DNA from: JACJXF01 sp964349045
Lineage (GTDB): Bacteria > Bacteroidota > Bacteroidia > Bacteroidales > GCA-2748055
Direction of reading: 5' to 3'
Assembly: GCA_964349045.1 (NCBI GenBank)
Contig: CAYGFI010000099.1
Location: forward strand, 1-18,739
Length of the DNA: 18,739 bases
A program made the position numbers and the translations under genes. Shown piece by piece: positions 1-7,754 of the stretch. Positions within the stretch are counted from its first letter, which is position 1. The number at the start of each line of letters is the position of its first letter. The notes under the pieces were generated by a model that saw only the letters and a program-made list of their open reading frames with translations, did not search any database and was not told the DNA's origin.

Positions 1-1357
1 AAAGACAACAGTTATAATAGCGCTTATTACATATTCACCTGGTGTAAAAGGACAGCTAAATTATAAAAACGGCTATATAATATCCCTTGAAAACGATACT
101 TTAATTGGTCTGATAAACGATGGAGGAGGTAACCGGAATTCGAAACTCTGCCTTTTTAAAGAGAATAAAAAAAGTGAAGCTACCCGATATTATCCCGGAG
201 ATATTAAATCTTTCAGGTTTACCGGGGATAAATATTATAGTTCTCAAGAAGTATTACGTAATTCTGAATACAGGAAAGTATTTACCGATGTACTCCTGGA
301 AGGAAAAGTAAACCTCTATCATTATTGGAAAAACAATGAAATGTCATTTTATCTCGAAAAAGATAGGGGGAATTTAATCGGATTGCTGAATCAAAGAGCA
401 TTTATTCCTATTGCCTATGATAGTTTATATAAATTGTCTAATAGTAAAAGCACAACTCATCTTTTTTCTGTTAAATATTCTGATCGCTCAAATACCAGGG
501 TAAATATTGAATTTTATAAAGATACATTGAATTCGGTTTTTAGTGATTCCGAGAAAGTTAAGAATCTGGTGGATAGTGTTAAATACACTCAAAAGTCACT
601 GATAAATATTACTAAAGCCTATATAAATGAAACCTGTTCGGGAAATGATTGTATCATTTATGAGAAGAATTTAAAATTAGCAAAGCCTTCCTTTGGGGTA
701 TTGACGGGAATTCAGTTATCGAATATAAAATTCTGGGAATCCACCATCAGAACTGATACATTAACAACAGCTTTTGAATCTTCTGTGCAATCTGATATCG
801 TTCCATCCATTCTGGCAGGCATCTTTTGTAATATACCTATTCCCAGAATAAATGACAGGTTATCATTCCAGATTGAATTGACGACAAATACAATAATTTA
901 CAACCAGGGATCCATCAGACTGCCGGGTTATAACAGTATGAAGATTAAGTCGGGTACACTTTCGGTTCCATTGTTACTGAAATATAAAATTCCGGGGAAT
1001 ATCATCTCTCCATCAATTGCTTTTGGAAAGGAAACCGGTTTTGTAGTTAGGTCGGAAATCTTTGATCCTGAATCAATTGATCCGGAAGATCCAAATGAAG
1101 GTTTACTGAAACAGGTTCTTCATAAAAGTCAGAGAGGCGGGTGGTTCTGTGAAGCGGGTATGAATTATAAATTAGGATCGAAAATCTCTTTGTTTTCAAA
1201 TGTCAGGTTTCAGTCAAATCATAATCTGATCGTATCCAGGTCGCATGAAGATAACAGTGCCTATCAATTAACATTTTCTGATGTTTTAGAATATAAATTC
1301 TATGAACAAAGATTCAGATCCAATATTGCAGCATTGCACATTGGAATTGAATTTTAA
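1..1357 (+). CDS. Outer-membrane beta-barrel protein, 5'-truncated by window edge
   Basis: The frame is open without a stop from base 2 to the TAA at 1355-1357 (451 codons), although the first ATG is only at 341. The residues read before that ATG are protein-like. They begin with a hydrophobic stretch (TTVIIALITYSPGVKGQ) that looks like the end of a signal peptide, then NGYIISLENDTLIGLI and YYPGDIKSFRF. This N-terminal pattern recurs in Bacteroidota exported proteins of unknown function. The C-terminal half has alternating, aromatic-rich strands and ends in IGIEF, a terminal Phe typical of outer-membrane barrels. The true start therefore lies a few codons left of the window. Its exact function and ligand are not recognisable. 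truA follows 27 nt downstream on the same strand and may be co-transcribed. Confidence 0.75.
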   Translation, partial: KTTVIIALITYSPGVKGQLNYKNGYIISLENDTLIGLINDGGGNRNSKLCLFKENKKSEATRYYPGDIKSFRFTGDKYYSSQEVLRNSEYRKVFTDVLLEGKVNLYHYWKNNEMSFYLEKDRGNLIGLLNQRAFIPIAYDSLYKLSNSKSTTHLFSVKYSDRSNTRVNIEFYKDTLNSVFSDSEKVKNLVDSVKYTQKSLINITKAYINETCSGNDCIIYEKNLKLAKPSFGVLTGIQLSNIKFWESTIRTDTLTTAFESSVQSDIVPSILAGIFCNIPIPRINDRLSFQIELTTNTIIYNQGSIRLPGYNSMKIKSGTLSVPLLLKYKIPGNIISPSIAFGKETGFVVRSEIFDPESIDPEDPNEGLLKQVLHKSQRGGWFCEAGMNYKLGSKISLFSNVRFQSNHNLIVSRSHEDNSAYQLTFSDVLEYKFYEQRFRSNIAALHIGIEF

Positions 1358-1384
1358 TTTATGACAGAAAAAATATTTAACTAA

Positions 1385-2179
1385 TTGAATCGCTATTTCA
1401 TTATACTCTCCTACAAAGGAACAAATTATCAGGGCTGGCAGGCGCAACCCGGTAAAACGACAGTTCAGGGTGAGTTGAATACTGCCCTGCAACTTATTCT
1501 GAAAGAAAAGATTTGTGTCACCGGCGCCGGAAGAACCGATACAGGGGTTCATGCCATAAACTTTATTGCTCACTTCGATTGCGAATCCCCCGAAAAGAAA
1601 AATATTGAAAATCTTGTGTATAAACTGAACCGGTTTTTATCAAGAGACATTATTATTCATGATATCGTACCGGTACATAAGGATTCACATGCCCGATTCG
1701 ATGCCATTTCAAGAACATATCATTACCTTATATCAACCTCAAAAAATCCATTTCTTGAGGATTTCGCACTGCATTATCCACATATTCTCGACATTAAAGC
1801 GATGAACAAAGTTTGCGAGATTTTGCTGAAGCATAAGGATTTTGCCAGTTTCAGCAAGTTACACGGGAATAATAAAACCACGATCTGTGATGTGCGGGAA
1901 GCTGAGTGGAGACAGATTAACACCGATTTACTCGTGTTTCGGATTACTGCAGATCGTTTTTTACGAAATATGGTCAGAGCTATTACAGGTACGATGCTTA
2001 AAATAGGAACTCATAAAATCCCGGTTACGATGATGGAAGATATCATCGTGAAAAGAGACAGAGCCTCAGCAGGAACTTCTGTTAGTGGGAAAGGATTATT
2101 CCTTAGTGAAGTCAGGTATAATAATATCATCTTACCCGAAAACAGATTTCATCTTCTTAATGAATCGATTTTTTTCTGA
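1385..2179 (+). CDS. truA: tRNA pseudouridine(38-40) synthase TruA
   Basis: TruA converts uridines 38-40 in the anticodon stem-loop of many tRNAs to pseudouridine, in the cytosol. The 264-aa product has the family's usual length. Its N-terminal LSYKGTNYQGWQAQP matches the family opening, and the catalytic box GAGRTDTGVHA at residues 47-57 carries the nucleophilic Asp52. The RFLRNMVRAITGTM stretch in the second half is the usual C-terminal half-domain motif. The start is TTG at 1385: an in-frame TAA sits immediately before it (1382-1384), and the conserved opening begins within a few codons, so no ATG start is possible. The 3' end overlaps the convergent thioesterase gene by 23 nt. Confidence 0.95.
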   Translation: MNRYFIILSYKGTNYQGWQAQPGKTTVQGELNTALQLILKEKICVTGAGRTDTGVHAINFIAHFDCESPEKKNIENLVYKLNRFLSRDIIIHDIVPVHKDSHARFDAISRTYHYLISTSKNPFLEDFALHYPHILDIKAMNKVCEILLKHKDFASFSKLHGNNKTTICDVREAEWRQINTDLLVFRITADRFLRNMVRAITGTMLKIGTHKIPVTMMEDIIVKRDRASAGTSVSGKGLFLSEVRYNNIILPENRFHLLNESIFF

Positions 2180-2909
2180 AAAGGAAAATTGCCCGGAAAA
2201 CATCGCGCTTCAGTGTTTCATTATATGCTGAAAACCGGATATTTAATAGCCCCTTGTGAATCATATTGATCCGTAGTTCATTTTCCGGCAGACTTTCGCT
2301 AAGGTAATTTATGGTAATCTCTTCTGCTTCAGCCTCATTAAAAAGTTCACCGGGAATCAGATCTGTACAGTATTCCACATATTTCGCATTATTTACATGC
2401 TGATAAATGTCAATATCCGAAGTATTAACCCTTCTGATCTTTTCCATTCCTTTCTCAATATAGGATTGAATTCTCTCAGGTTTTCCACAACCTGAACTTA
2501 CTGCTCTCCCTGGAATTTTTTGATATTCGGAAGTTATGCGAACAGGTCTGTGGTTCGATGCGTTAATCAGAAGCCAGCTGGTGCTGCCACAGATAACCTG
2601 ATTGCCAAAACTGTCGAGGAGTTCAAAATCCCTGAATGCAAAAGGATCTTCATATTCATTACCCCAGGTATTCATTACCAGTTCATCTCCCCAGGCGGGA
2701 TATCTATCGACTTTAATCTTAAGTCCTGATAAAATCCATAGTTTTCCAATTTTAAGAAGGTCCTTATACCCTATTCCACATGCATTTGAATGTAACCAGG
2801 CGCTTTCCTGCAGAAAACCGGCTATAACGTTTATTCTGAGTTTTCCGAAACGGTCGGAATGATAGGAATGTACTTTGTAACGATCGGTCCAGAGTTCGGG
2901 GGCTTGCAT
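2157..2909 (-). CDS. Acyl-ACP thioesterase (FatA/FatB-like, double hot-dog)
   Basis: This enzyme family hydrolyses acyl-ACP to free fatty acid and ACP, ending chain elongation in the cytosol. With the ATG at 2909 the product is 250 aa, a normal length for bacterial members. The first hot-dog domain contains SYHSDRFGKLRINVIAGFLQ and the WILSGLKIKVDRYPAWGDEL strand-turn. The second contains the active-site box DIDIYQHVNNAKYVEY (residues ~165-180). The plant FatB catalytic Asn position is Tyr here (DIDIYQHVNN rather than DxDxNxHVNN), while Asp and His are kept. The frame is open further upstream to a GTG at 2948, but those 13 extra codons are made of the palindromic repeat DNA, so the A-rich-preceded ATG at 2909 is preferred. 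The gene lies downstream of aroE on the same strand, separated by the repeat cluster. Confidence 0.88.
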   Translation of the reverse strand: MQAPELWTDRYKVHSYHSDRFGKLRINVIAGFLQESAWLHSNACGIGYKDLLKIGKLWILSGLKIKVDRYPAWGDELVMNTWGNEYEDPFAFRDFELLDSFGNQVICGSTSWLLINASNHRPVRITSEYQKIPGRAVSSGCGKPERIQSYIEKGMEKIRRVNTSDIDIYQHVNNAKYVEYCTDLIPGELFNEAEAEEITINYLSESLPENELRINMIHKGLLNIRFSAYNETLKRDVFRAIFLFRKKSIH

Positions 2910-2926
2910 GGATTTAGTTTTTTTAC

Positions 2927-3033
2927 AGGGCTGCGCCCTCTTTTTCACAGGGCGTTGCCCTGTTTATCACAGGGCGTTGCCCTGTTTATCACAGGGCGTT
3001 GCCCTGTGTTATAATATGTCGGGCTTACAGCCC
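2927..3033. repeat. Cluster of short GC-rich palindromes with a 22-bp tandem repeat
   Basis: Three head-to-tail copies of a 22-bp unit occupy 2946-2967, 2968-2989 and 2990-3011. Copies 1 and 2 are identical and copy 3 differs only in its last few bases. Each unit holds the palindrome ACAGGGC-GTT-GCCCTGT. They are flanked by two related mini-hairpins: AGGGC-TGC-GCCCT at 2927-2939 and GGGCT-TAC-AGCCC at 3021-3033. The cluster sits between aroE and the thioesterase gene, both leftward, and contrasts sharply with the AT-rich surroundings. It looks like a REP-type or processing/attenuating array; its function is unknown. Confidence 0.9.
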
Positions 3034-3090
3034 TGGTAGAAGGATATTACGTATAATTCTCTGTTTCATTGTCAAGGGTAAATATTAATA

Positions 3091-3834
3091 TTAAAATGAG
3101 TTCCATATCTCCCAGGATTTTAATGCCTGGTATTCAAGCATCTTTAATCCATTACTGATTTTGGCTCCCTGCTTCTGCCCTTTTTTCAAGAACAATGTTA
3201 GTGCGGGATTGTATACCAGGTCAAATAAAACATGAGATTCATTTATAAAATCATAGGGAATTGCAGGACATTCTAAAATTTTGGGATATGTTCCGAGGGG
3301 GCTTGTATTCACAATAAGCTGGCAATTCCCGATAATTTCTTCGGTTAAATCCGTGTATGCCAGTGCGGATTTTGAACTGGCGCTGACAAAATCAAATGGA
3401 ATAGTCATTTGTTTTAAAACCCATGCAACTGCTTTGGAAGCGCCGCCGGTTCCAAGGATTAGGGCTTTTTCAATTTTCATATTAACGGGCAATATTTCTT
3501 CGAGGGATCGCCTGAAACCATAAGTGTCCGAATTGTATCCCTTTAAAATTTTCTTTTTCCCGTCAGTTTCAAATCTGATTGTATTCACCGCTCCGATTTC
3601 AGCAGCAACCGGATCGACCAGATCAAGATAAGGTATGATTTTCTCTTTGTAGGGTATGGTAACGTTGAGTCCCTGAAGTTCCGGCAGTGATTTGATCAGT
3701 CCCGGAAATTCATTTATGTCAGTAAGCGGGAAGTTATGATACTCCGTGTTTTGGATTTGCTCTGCAGCAAATTTCTTTGTGAAAAACTCTTTTGAAAAGG
3801 AATGGCTCAGGGGATATCCTATTAAACCGTACAT
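3091..3834 (-). CDS. aroE: Shikimate dehydrogenase (NADP+)
   Basis: AroE reduces 3-dehydroshikimate to shikimate in aromatic amino acid biosynthesis. The 247-aa product begins MYGLIGYPLSHSFSKEFF, the family's shikimate-binding opening with both Ser residues. It continues with LNVTIPYKEKI, which carries the catalytic Lys63, then GAVNTIRF and GYNSDTYGF with the catalytic Asp103. The dinucleotide-binding loop GTGGASKA lies near residues 128-135, and the C-terminus has DLVYNPALT and NGLKMLEYQALKSWEIW. All key residues are present. It is slightly shorter than E. coli AroE, as is usual in Bacteroidota. It starts 18 nt after the ComA-like gene and is the last gene of a three-gene operon with the TPR gene. 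Confidence 0.95.
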   Translation of the reverse strand: MYGLIGYPLSHSFSKEFFTKKFAAEQIQNTEYHNFPLTDINEFPGLIKSLPELQGLNVTIPYKEKIIPYLDLVDPVAAEIGAVNTIRFETDGKKKILKGYNSDTYGFRRSLEEILPVNMKIEKALILGTGGASKAVAWVLKQMTIPFDFVSASSKSALAYTDLTEEIIGNCQLIVNTSPLGTYPKILECPAIPYDFINESHVLFDLVYNPALTLFLKKGQKQGAKISNGLKMLEYQALKSWEIWNSF

Positions 3835-3852
3835 TTTTTTCTTATCAAAAAA

Positions 3853-4641
3853 CTAATCCTGTAATTTTCTGCCTTGAAATTGCCCTGGCAGGAAATCAAA
3901 TAGCGTATCACCTCTTAATCCGAGTCGCAGGGTCTCCAGAGCAACCACTTCGCCGGCAGCAATATTTCCGAGGTTTACGTTTGCACCCAGCAGTTTAATA
4001 AACCAAACCTGCTGCGGTTTATTGGGAGCTTCCCATAAAACTTTATCCACGGAAACATGTTTAATAATATCGTCAATCAGAAAGGTATTTGCTGACCCAT
4101 CTGAATTATAGATTCCGATAGTTCCGCTTTCACGTGCTTCGGCAATTACTTTCCAGGCTCCGGCTGCCAGTTCCTCTTTCATATATTTCACCCACTCTTC
4201 AGGTGGAATTTCCACATTTTTGACTTTAGATCCTACCTCAGAAAGCACTGTAAAGTCCTTACTTAATTTTTGAATGTATTCAAGTTTCTCATCATGTTCC
4301 AATAAAATAGAACCATCAGAAACTTCCACCATCTCAAGTCCCGATTTGGAAACAAACTGCCGGTATTCATCGTACATCCCCCGTATAATAAAAAGTTCAA
4401 AAAGAGTACCTCCAAAGTAGGGTTTCAATCCGGCTTTTTTATAAAGCTGTACTTTTTCTTTCAACTGGTTATTGATTAAAGCGGTTCCAAATCCAAACTT
4501 AACCAGGTCAGTAAATTCGGCGCTGCTTTGAATAAAGCTTTCTGCTTCAATAAGGCTCAGTCCTTTATCCATCATCATGGTTAATCCTGAGTCCCTGTCC
4601 TTTACCTTGCGTTCAGGCAGAAAAGGAAGTTTACAATTCAT
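3853..4641 (-). CDS. comA: Phosphosulfolactate synthase-like (ComA family)
   Basis: The ComA family (PF02679) adds sulfite to phosphoenolpyruvate to give phosphosulfolactate, the first step of archaeal coenzyme M synthesis. The 262-aa product carries family blocks along its full length: DSGLTMMMDKGLSL near residue 17, FGTALI, LKPYFGGTLFE, IAEARESGTIGIY (166-178), EAPNKPQQVWFIKLLG, NVNLGNI and LETLRLGLRGDTL. It overlaps the upstream TPR gene by 11 nt and precedes aroE by 18 nt. No ComB or ComC homologue is in view. In Bacteroidota the product could feed sulfolactate or cysteate synthesis, for example toward sulfonolipids, but that is inference. The family assignment is firm; the reaction in this organism is not. 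Confidence 0.85.
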   Translation of the reverse strand: MNCKLPFLPERKVKDRDSGLTMMMDKGLSLIEAESFIQSSAEFTDLVKFGFGTALINNQLKEKVQLYKKAGLKPYFGGTLFELFIIRGMYDEYRQFVSKSGLEMVEVSDGSILLEHDEKLEYIQKLSKDFTVLSEVGSKVKNVEIPPEEWVKYMKEELAAGAWKVIAEARESGTIGIYNSDGSANTFLIDDIIKHVSVDKVLWEAPNKPQQVWFIKLLGANVNLGNIAAGEVVALETLRLGLRGDTLFDFLPGQFQGRKLQD

Positions 4642-6058
4642 TTTGAAAATCTTTATTTGGGTTTTTCAGAAGTTTTTGAATTTTTTTATTTTTCAATCCC
4701 TCTGGAAAGAGTTTGAAAAAATCTTCCGTTACTTTATCGTCAATGAGTACAGCCTTTTGAAGGCAAATTAAACCATATGTCCAGCCATTAAGACGGAAAT
4801 AACAAGCTGCTTCCAGGCTAAGTAATTCAGGATCTTCAGTATTAATAATAAAGGCTTCGCTGATCGTTTCAATTGCTGTCAGGTAGTCTTGCTGGTTAAA
4901 ATAAATTTTACTGATGTTATACCAGGCCTGAGCATCCTTTGGGTCAAGCGAAAGGGTTTGCTTATAACATTTAATTGCTTCCTGAATGGCATCGGTACTT
5001 TCGTAACATTCAGCGAGATGGAACCAGTAATCGGAATTTTCATCCTCCAGTTCAATTGCCTTGAGCAGATATGATATTGCATCCCTGTTGTTTCCGAGCG
5101 CCAGATAGGCAAGCCCGGCTCCAAACCACCCTTCCGGGAAGGAATTATCAAGTTCTATTACTTTTTTATATGTTTTTAATGCCAAATCATAGGCATCAAT
5201 CTGATCGTAACACTCACCCAGGTAGCACCATCCCTGAACATGGTCATCCTCGAGGCTTAAAAAATCGTGATAAACCGCGATTGCGTTTACAAAATCAGAA
5301 TCGTTGGCGTAAATATTTGCTTTATTAAAATAGGCTGAGGCATAGGAAGGATTGATCGCGATGGCATAATTGTATGCTTCCAGAGCGTTTTTGGGCTGAT
5401 TGATTTTATAATACACAACACCCAGGTTATACCATACATTGTCGGAAAAAGGATCTTCATCGAGATATTTGTTGTAAAACTCAATACTGGTAGCATATTC
5501 ATGCATCCGTTCATAATAAAATCCAAGATCGTAAAGAATGGTAAGGTTATCAGGCTCCAAAGCATAAGCTATGCGAAGGTATTTGATGGCGAGATTGAAT
5601 TTCCGGGCATTCTCAAAGGCCATGGAAATATTAATAAGTATCTCAACTTTTTCATCCTCTGTTTTACCCAGTGCAATATCAAATTGCTTCTCAGCTTCAG
5701 GGATCTTTCCTAACTGGGCCAGAGCAGTACCCCGAAGCAGATAAATCTCTGAATTATCCAAATCCCAATCAGGAATTTCCTTGAGTTTGTCGATTGCTTT
5801 GGAAGGCTGACTTGTTTCAAGAAATATCTGAATATGTTTTATAGTAATCTCACTTGAACCGGGATGTTGTTTTCCTGCAATCTCAACAGCTTCGTAGGCT
5901 TTTTTGAAATTGCGGATATCGAGATAATAATCGATAATCAATTCAAATTCTTCTACATCAAAAAAATAGGCTGATTTCCGTTCAACCATATCCTCGAAAC
6001 GTTCAAGAACTTGCCTGAAATCCTCCCCCTCATGCATTTGTTCTCTGAATCTGTCCAT
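4631..6058 (-). CDS. Tetratricopeptide-repeat (TPR) protein
   Basis: The 475-aa product is built almost entirely of 34-residue TPR helices from about residue 45 to 450. Recurrent signatures include WYNLGVVYYKINQPKNALEA, YFNKANIYANDSDFVNAI, GWFGAGLAYLALGNNRDAI and AWYNISKIYFNQQDYLTAI. There is no signal peptide or membrane segment, so a cytosolic scaffold or adaptor is likely. The N-terminal ~30 residues are acidic, charged and helical (MDRFREQMHEGEDFRQ). It is the first gene of an operon with the ComA-like gene (11-nt overlap) and aroE. No enzymatic motif is visible and the partner is unknown. Confidence 0.9.
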   Translation of the reverse strand: MDRFREQMHEGEDFRQVLERFEDMVERKSAYFFDVEEFELIIDYYLDIRNFKKAYEAVEIAGKQHPGSSEITIKHIQIFLETSQPSKAIDKLKEIPDWDLDNSEIYLLRGTALAQLGKIPEAEKQFDIALGKTEDEKVEILINISMAFENARKFNLAIKYLRIAYALEPDNLTILYDLGFYYERMHEYATSIEFYNKYLDEDPFSDNVWYNLGVVYYKINQPKNALEAYNYAIAINPSYASAYFNKANIYANDSDFVNAIAVYHDFLSLEDDHVQGWCYLGECYDQIDAYDLALKTYKKVIELDNSFPEGWFGAGLAYLALGNNRDAISYLLKAIELEDENSDYWFHLAECYESTDAIQEAIKCYKQTLSLDPKDAQAWYNISKIYFNQQDYLTAIETISEAFIINTEDPELLSLEAACYFRLNGWTYGLICLQKAVLIDDKVTEDFFKLFPEGLKNKKIQKLLKNPNKDFQNEL

Positions 6059-6404
6059 CAGTTGGAAATTTTGTTTAAAAGTAGTAATAATTTGGCATCA
6101 TCCATTCTTTGCAAATTGAAAGAATTAACCATCTGTTAATAAAATGTTTTATTATTAAGCGATACAATCAGAAAAGTTAAGCGCCAGGACGCAAGGGTGC
6201 AAGGAAAATGCAATAATAGATTAGTATATAATTTTGTAATTTTTATCGGTCAAAAATAACAAATTGCTATTTAAATATTTCTATTGGCGCCATTTCGCCC
6301 TTACGCTTTAAATCTATATCCGGTTATTACTGTATATGCCTTAACTAACTGTTGGTTCTTCAATCAATTTTCTATATTTTTGTTGCCGCTAATAAAATTG
6401 GAAT
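6059..6404. other. Divergent intergenic region with inverted GC-rich boxes
   Basis: This is a 346-bp AT-rich spacer between the leftward TPR gene and rightward ffh. It contains two GC-rich boxes in opposite orientation. The left one (about 6179-6204) begins AAGCGCCAGGACGCAAGG. The right one (about 6286-6309), read on the minus strand, is AAAGCGTAAGGGCGAAATGG followed by CGCC. About 80 bp of AT-rich DNA lies between them. The boxes resemble the degenerate 'gcgcaaagg' repeats scattered in many bacterial genomes. The ffh promoter is at the right end. No gene or RNA was recognised. Confidence 0.6.
6352..6382 (+). promoter_or_regulatory. Bacteroidota sigma-ABfr-type promoter for ffh-folD
   Basis: A perfect TAnnTTTG -7 element (TATTTTTG) lies at 6375-6382. 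A TTG (6352-6354) sits 20 nt upstream, at the -33 position. The predicted transcription start near 6389 leaves a short leader before the ATG at 6405. Confidence 0.6.
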
Positions 6405-7736
6405 ATGTTTGAGAATTTATCGGAAAGATTAGAAAAATCCTTTCAAATACTAAAGGGACAGGGAAGCATTACCGAGATCAACATTGCTGAGACCTTAAAA
6501 GATATCAGAAGAGCGCTGCTCGATGCCGACGTTAACTATAAAATTGCCAAAACCTTTACCGATACTGTAAAGGAAAAAGCGTTGGGACAGAACGTACTTA
6601 CCTCTCTAAAACCATCACAGGTGATGGTAAAACTCGTTCACGACGAACTTTCGGCCCTGATGGGTGGTTCGGGTGTTGAAGTTAACCTTAAAGGAAATCC
6701 GGCCGTTATCCTGATTGCCGGATTACAGGGATCAGGTAAAACAACATTCTCTGGTAAACTTGCAAAGTACCTGAAGAACAAAAAAGCCCGCAGCCCTCTG
6801 CTGGTTGCCGGTGACGTATACCGCCCTGCTGCAATTGAACAACTGAAAATACTTGGAGGACAGATCGATATACCCGTTTATACCGAAGAAGGTAATAACG
6901 ACCCGGTAAAAATAGCTAAAGCCGCAGTGAAGCACGCAAAAACTGTTGGTTATAATCTTGTAATCATCGATACAGCCGGACGGCTGGCAGTGGATGAGGA
7001 TATGATGAATGAAATTGCAGCCATCAAATCGGCCGTTCAGCCGGATGAAATTCTGTTTGTTGTTGATGCCATGACGGGACAGGATGCCGTGAATACAGCA
7101 AAGGAATTCAACGATCGACTGAATTTCGATGGAGTTGTACTTACTAAACTCGATGGTGATACCCGGGGTGGAGCGGCCCTGTCAATACGATCGGTTGTGA
7201 ACAAACCCATTAAATTCGTGGGAACCGGTGAAAAAATGGATGCGCTGGATATGTTTTACCCGGAACGTATGGCCGACAGGATCCTGGGGATGGGAGATAT
7301 CGTCACACTTGTAGAGAAAGCCCAGGAGCAATTTGATACTGAACAGTCACGCCAGCTTCAGAAAAAAATCGCGAAGAACCAGTTTGGTTTTGATGATTTT
7401 CTTACCCAGATAAACCAGATCAAGAAAATGGGTAACATCAAAGATCTGGCCAGTATGATACCCGGGATCGGAAAGGCCCTTAAAGATGTTGATATCGATG
7501 ATAATGCCTTCAAAAGCATCGAAGCCATTATTAAGTCAATGACCCCTGCTGAACGTGAAGAGCCTGATCTTTTAAATGGCAGCCGCAGGAAACGTATTGC
7601 AGACGGCAGTGGTACGACCATCCAGGAAGTAAACCGGCTTATCAAACAGTTTGAAGAAACCCGTAAGATGATGAAAATGATGAGCGGAGGCAAAAATATG
7701 GCTCGCATGATGCGAAATCCTATGATGAGACGTTAA
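6405..7736 (+). CDS. ffh: Signal recognition particle GTPase Ffh
   Basis: Ffh binds signal sequences on ribosomes and, with 4.5S RNA and FtsY, delivers nascent membrane and secreted proteins to the Sec translocon. The 443-aa product has the N domain (1-95), then the G domain with P-loop GLQGSGKTT (106-114), DTAGRL (189-194) and TKLDGDTRGG (247-256). The Met-rich M domain follows, with MIPGIGKALK (351-360), the RNA-binding helix NGSRRKRIADGSG (391-403) and a MMKMM/MARMM tail. The P-loop has Ser where most homologues have Ala (GLQGAGKTT), a mild change. folD starts 18 nt after the stop codon, so the two genes are probably co-transcribed. Confidence 0.97.
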   Translation: MFENLSERLEKSFQILKGQGSITEINIAETLKDIRRALLDADVNYKIAKTFTDTVKEKALGQNVLTSLKPSQVMVKLVHDELSALMGGSGVEVNLKGNPAVILIAGLQGSGKTTFSGKLAKYLKNKKARSPLLVAGDVYRPAAIEQLKILGGQIDIPVYTEEGNNDPVKIAKAAVKHAKTVGYNLVIIDTAGRLAVDEDMMNEIAAIKSAVQPDEILFVVDAMTGQDAVNTAKEFNDRLNFDGVVLTKLDGDTRGGAALSIRSVVNKPIKFVGTGEKMDALDMFYPERMADRILGMGDIVTLVEKAQEQFDTEQSRQLQKKIAKNQFGFDDFLTQINQIKKMGNIKDLASMIPGIGKALKDVDIDDNAFKSIEAIIKSMTPAEREEPDLLNGSRRKRIADGSGTTIQEVNRLIKQFEETRKMMKMMSGGKNMARMMRNPMMRR

Positions 7737-7754
7737 ATTCTTTAAAATAGCATT

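Noticed and set aside
120..311. Plus-strand 63-codon ORF before the first long gene
   Set aside because: It lies in another frame over the 5' part of the beta-barrel gene, whose own frame is open and protein-like from base 2.
311..341. Possible frameshift in the first gene
   Set aside because: The frame of the 341 ATG is continuous back to base 2, so no frameshift is needed.
2910..2948. GTG start giving the thioesterase 13 extra residues
   Set aside because: Those codons are repeat-derived and the ATG at 2909 precedes the conserved opening of the family.
2946..3011. CRISPR array
   Set aside because: The 22-bp units are directly adjacent with no spacers, and each is itself a short palindrome.
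4879..5565. Additional ORFs on both strands within the TPR gene
   Set aside because: They are shadows of the repeat-rich TPR coding sequence and have no family-like features.
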